A stretch of DNA of 6,502 nucleotides, from positions 1,336,165 to 1,342,666 of the forward strand of contig CP070681.1 in assembly GCA_020352575.1 (NCBI GenBank). Direction: 5' to 3'. Below the pieces are notes generated by a model, which saw nothing but the letters and a program-made list of their open reading frames with translations, did no database searches and was not told the DNA's origin. The stretch is from Acidimicrobiia bacterium (GTDB taxonomy: Bacteria > Actinomycetota > Acidimicrobiia > Spongiisociales > JAENVV01). Below, piece after piece: positions 4,787 to 6,502 of this stretch (position 1 is the stretch's first letter; each line of letters starts with the position of its first letter). The translations under genes and the position numbers were made by a program.

Positions 4787-5000
4787 GTCGCCACCTCCTC
4801 GTCGGGACATAGAGAGGCGCCCAGAGTGATGCCCTGGGGTCTTCTCTTGGCGAAAGAAGCTCACGACGGCACTAGCCACCGGAGGCGTATCCTCATACGT
4901 ATGGTGACCCTGGTCGGGATCATGCCGATCGCCTGCTCGAAGATCGAGACAACCGACCGGGTCACAGCCGGCGTCCCAAGGTCGGAGCAAAGGAGTGGCC
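4787..5000. other. Intergenic region with dyad symmetry and a promoter candidate
   Basis: No gene is supported in this 214-base stretch. Its main content is the dyad and -10 box at 4886-4903 and the ribosome site AAAGGAG (4989-4995) of the next gene. No terminator hairpin with a T-run is seen after the interrupted gene. Confidence 0.5.
4886..4903 (+). promoter_or_regulatory. Promoter/operator candidate for the 178-residue protein
   Basis: Two overlapping symmetries occur here. CGTAT-CCTC-ATACG (4886-4899) has 5-base arms, and CATACGTATG (4894-4903) is a perfect 10-base palindrome. TATCCT (4888-4893) inside them is a plausible -10 box. Transcription from about 4901 would give a leader of about 100 bases before the GTG at 5001. 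A repressor bound here would cover the promoter. Confidence 0.4.
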
Positions 5001-5537
5001 GTGAGCACCAACACCGACCCGCTCGAGAGGCTCGAACTACTCAGCCACAGCGAGTTACTCGAGGTCGCTACCGGCATATTCGAGGGGAGTGAGCGTGGGG
5101 ACGACTGGGACTTCATCGCCTATCTGGTCTTCGAACTCGCCGAGAAGTTCGAGGGGAAGAACTGGCCCAGCCTCGGCGCGTGGATGCACGACTTGCAGGA
5201 CTCCCCTGACGACGACCACCAGACCTTGGCAAGTTGGATTGCAGGCTCTCTGGAGGCGATCGATGACCGGCTGCGCGAGGTCAAGTCAAACCCGGAGAAC
5301 CATTGGGCTGACTCGCGCACGCTGGTTGCCCACCTGCGCCTCCACATCGAGGGCGGCCAGCGCGCGTCAAAGAAGCCAATCGGCATTTGTCCCGACTGCT
5401 TCGCATTCTCCGCTGTGCAGCGGTTGCCCGCCAACGACCAGGAGACGATCCGGTTTGGTTTCGAGGGCGTGGATCGGAAGCCCGAGCGTTTCCAGGTGGT
5501 GATCGCGCACGAGATGAGTTGCTCGTTCTGGGAGTGA
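5001..5537 (+). CDS. Unrecognised 178-residue soluble protein with a CPDC motif
   Basis: I do not recognise this family. From GTG 5001 the protein has 178 residues. Residues 1-120 look largely helical and acidic: LERLELLSHSELLEVATGIF (8-27), a Trp-containing WDFIAYLVFELAEKF segment (36-50) and SWIAGSLEAIDDRLREV (78-94). The C-terminal part holds GICPDCFAF (128-136) and a late Cys (C174) with H170 nearby, then a strand-like RFQVVIAHEMSCSFWE end. The single CxxC could bind zinc with C174/H170, or be redox-active. There is no signal peptide or membrane helix. GTG 5001 is chosen over GTG 4995 because the ribosome site AAAGGAG (4989-4995) overlaps the latter and is 5 bases from the former. Codon choice looks somewhat less GC-biased than in its neighbours, a possible sign of transfer. 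Confidence 0.75.
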   Translation: MSTNTDPLERLELLSHSELLEVATGIFEGSERGDDWDFIAYLVFELAEKFEGKNWPSLGAWMHDLQDSPDDDHQTLASWIAGSLEAIDDRLREVKSNPENHWADSRTLVAHLRLHIEGGQRASKKPIGICPDCFAFSAVQRLPANDQETIRFGFEGVDRKPERFQVVIAHEMSCSFWE

Positions 5538-5544
5538 GTGATTC

Positions 5545-5694
5545 GTGCCAGGGATCGGCCTCGCCCCCATGGTCGGAATCGACTTCTGCTTCGAGGTCAG
5601 CGACGACCCGGGTGGCGACTTCAAAGTCTCGGCCCGGGGAGCCATCTCCCCGAAAGGTCAGGTCAAGGAGGCCCCATGGACCGCGTGTACATGA
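5545..5694 (+). CDS. Possible 49-residue small protein
   Basis: An ORF from GTG 5545 encodes 49 residues. It starts 7 bases after the upstream stop, with GGGAG (5530-5534) 10 bases before it. An inner ATG at 5569 would give 41 residues. The sequence contains two strand-like stretches, GIDFCFEVSDD and DFKVSARGAI, separated by a Pro-Gly-Gly turn, and most of its codons before the overlap end in G or C. Its TGA lies inside the next gene's ATGA at 5691-5694, and it overlaps that gene by 19 bases. No family is recognised. It may be a real coupling ORF, the remnant of a longer gene, or chance in GC-rich DNA. Confidence 0.35.
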   Translation: MPGIGLAPMVGIDFCFEVSDDPGGDFKVSARGAISPKGQVKEAPWTACT

Positions 5695-6502
5695 CGTTCG
5701 ACCCACCCGGGCCGGCAGCCGACCTCCTGCGTGAGCACGTCGAGGTCGAGATGTGGGAGCGCGACGGGTTCGCGTCGGCCGAGGCGCTCGCCGAACACCT
5801 CCCCCGGGCCGACGGCCTCTATTGCACGCTCACCACTCGCGTGGACGACGCGCTGCTCGCACTCGCCCCCCGGCTGCGCGTCGTCTCCCAATTCGCCGTC
5901 GGTGTCGACAACATCGACCTCGATGCGTGTCGACGGAGGGGAATCGCAGTCGGGCACACCCCCGACGTCCTCACCGAGACCACCGCCGACACCGCCTGGG
6001 GCCTCCTCCTCGCAGGCTCTCGCCGGTTCGAGGAGGGCATCGACCACGTCCGGAACGGTGAATGGGGGGATTTCGCCATGGATCTGTTCCTCGGCGGCGA
6101 CCTCCACCACACCACGCTGGGGATCATCGGGATGGGCCGCATCGGTGAGGCGATTGCCCGACGGGCCACCGGGTTCGACATGGAGGTGCTCTTCACCAGG
6201 CGCCGCCCCGATCCGAGCCCACTCGGCACGAGGGTCGGACTCGAGGAGCTCCTGGACAGGTCCGACCACGTCGTCGTCGCCGCGCCGCTCACCGCGGAGA
6301 CGCGAGGTCTCATCGACGAGGACGCGCTCCGCAGGATGCGGCCCACGGCCGGCCTCGTGAACATCGCACGCGGACCGATCGTCGGCACCGATGCCCTGGT
6401 CCGAGCGCTGCGCGAAGGCTGGATCCGCTACGCCGCGTTGGACGTGACCGACCCCGAACCACTCCACCCCACCCACCCGCTCGTCCAACTCCCCAACTGC
6501 CT
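5676..6502 (+). CDS. D-2-hydroxyacid dehydrogenase (glyoxylate/hydroxypyruvate reductase-like), 3' truncated by window edge
   Basis: The window holds 275 residues of an enzyme that is usually about 310-330 long. It belongs to the NAD(P)-dependent D-2-hydroxyacid dehydrogenases, cytosolic dimers that reduce 2-oxoacids such as glyoxylate or hydroxypyruvate. Visible motifs are the substrate-loop SQFAVGVDNID (71-81), TPDVLTETTADTAWGLLLA (95-113), the Rossmann GMGRIG (152-157), AAPLTAETRGLI (202-213), NIARGPIV with catalytic R232, and DVTDPEP with E261. The catalytic His lies beyond the edge. Arg175-Arg177, just after the second Rossmann strand, favour NADPH over NADH, as in glyoxylate reductases. 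ATG 5676 is chosen because AAGGAGG (5665-5671) sits 4 bases upstream and the first strand RVYMTF needs this start. D-3-phosphoglycerate dehydrogenase is less likely. The exact substrate is open. Confidence 0.9.
   Translation, partial: MDRVYMTFDPPGPAADLLREHVEVEMWERDGFASAEALAEHLPRADGLYCTLTTRVDDALLALAPRLRVVSQFAVGVDNIDLDACRRRGIAVGHTPDVLTETTADTAWGLLLAGSRRFEEGIDHVRNGEWGDFAMDLFLGGDLHHTTLGIIGMGRIGEAIARRATGFDMEVLFTRRRPDPSPLGTRVGLEELLDRSDHVVVAAPLTAETRGLIDEDALRRMRPTAGLVNIARGPIVGTDALVRALREGWIRYAALDVTDPEPLHPTHPLVQLPNC

Noticed and set aside
4901..5092. 63-codon leaderless ORF starting at ATG 4901
   Set aside because: TATCCT lies 7 bases upstream, but the peptide turns into a basic, Arg/Gln-rich shadow and overlaps the 178-residue gene by 92 bases. 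The site fits better as that gene's promoter.
3389..5116. A 575-codon open frame on the minus strand across the SRAP gene
   Set aside because: It is antisense to the cupredoxin start, the 40-residue gene and the well-supported SRAP gene. Its translation has no family motif and is a product of high GC3 on the opposite strand.
1..6502. CRISPR array, insertion sequence, tRNA, phage attachment site or toxin-antitoxin pair
   Set aside because: I looked for spaced direct repeats, terminal inverted repeats with a transposase, cloverleaf tRNA sequences and paired small genes, and found none that hold up. The only clear direct repeat is the 15-base coding duplication.

Overview
The window is GC-rich throughout. 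It has GTG as well as ATG starts, strongly G/C-biased third codon positions, and several TANNNT boxes placed 6-7 bases before a start codon, as in leaderless transcripts. With an actinobacterial-looking RNase P RNA this suggests a high-GC actinobacterium (Actinomycetota, perhaps an Acidimicrobiia-like lineage). The lineage is inference; no gene here settles it.

Left part (1-1594, minus strand). trpD (anthranilate phosphoribosyltransferase) overlaps a Fur-family regulator gene by 4 bases. A lipoprotein gene that leaves the window at its left edge follows. The lipoprotein looks like the start of a metal ABC-transporter binding protein, which would make the regulator a zinc-type (Zur-like) Fur protein, but only 30 residues are visible.

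Middle part (1595-2934, plus strand). Divergent from trpD are a gamma-glutamylcyclotransferase-like protein and, coupled by TGATG, a four-helix membrane protein. Next comes rnpB (RNase P RNA), whose -10 box overlaps the membrane gene's stop codon. A perfect 11-bp hairpin ends rnpB and also lies between it and the convergent gene.

Copper-protein region (2935-4492). A minus-strand lipoprotein joins a long His/Glu-rich tether to a type 1 copper cupredoxin domain with all four ligands. Divergent from it are a 40-residue single-helix membrane protein and an SRAP/YedK-type DNA-protein crosslink protein. Both start exactly 7 bases after an identical TACGCT box.

Right part (4493-6502). A small gene is broken by two in-frame TAG codons but keeps coding-type third positions throughout. 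Then come an unrecognised 178-residue protein with a CPDC motif, a possible 49-residue ORF, and a D-2-hydroxyacid dehydrogenase (glyoxylate/hydroxypyruvate reductase-like) cut by the right edge.

Most of this is ordinary chromosome. I see no CRISPR array, insertion sequence, tRNA or phage module, and no clear new multi-gene system. The items most worth checking are the doubly interrupted gene, the leaderless 40-residue protein, the metal-rich cupredoxin and the orphan CPDC protein.
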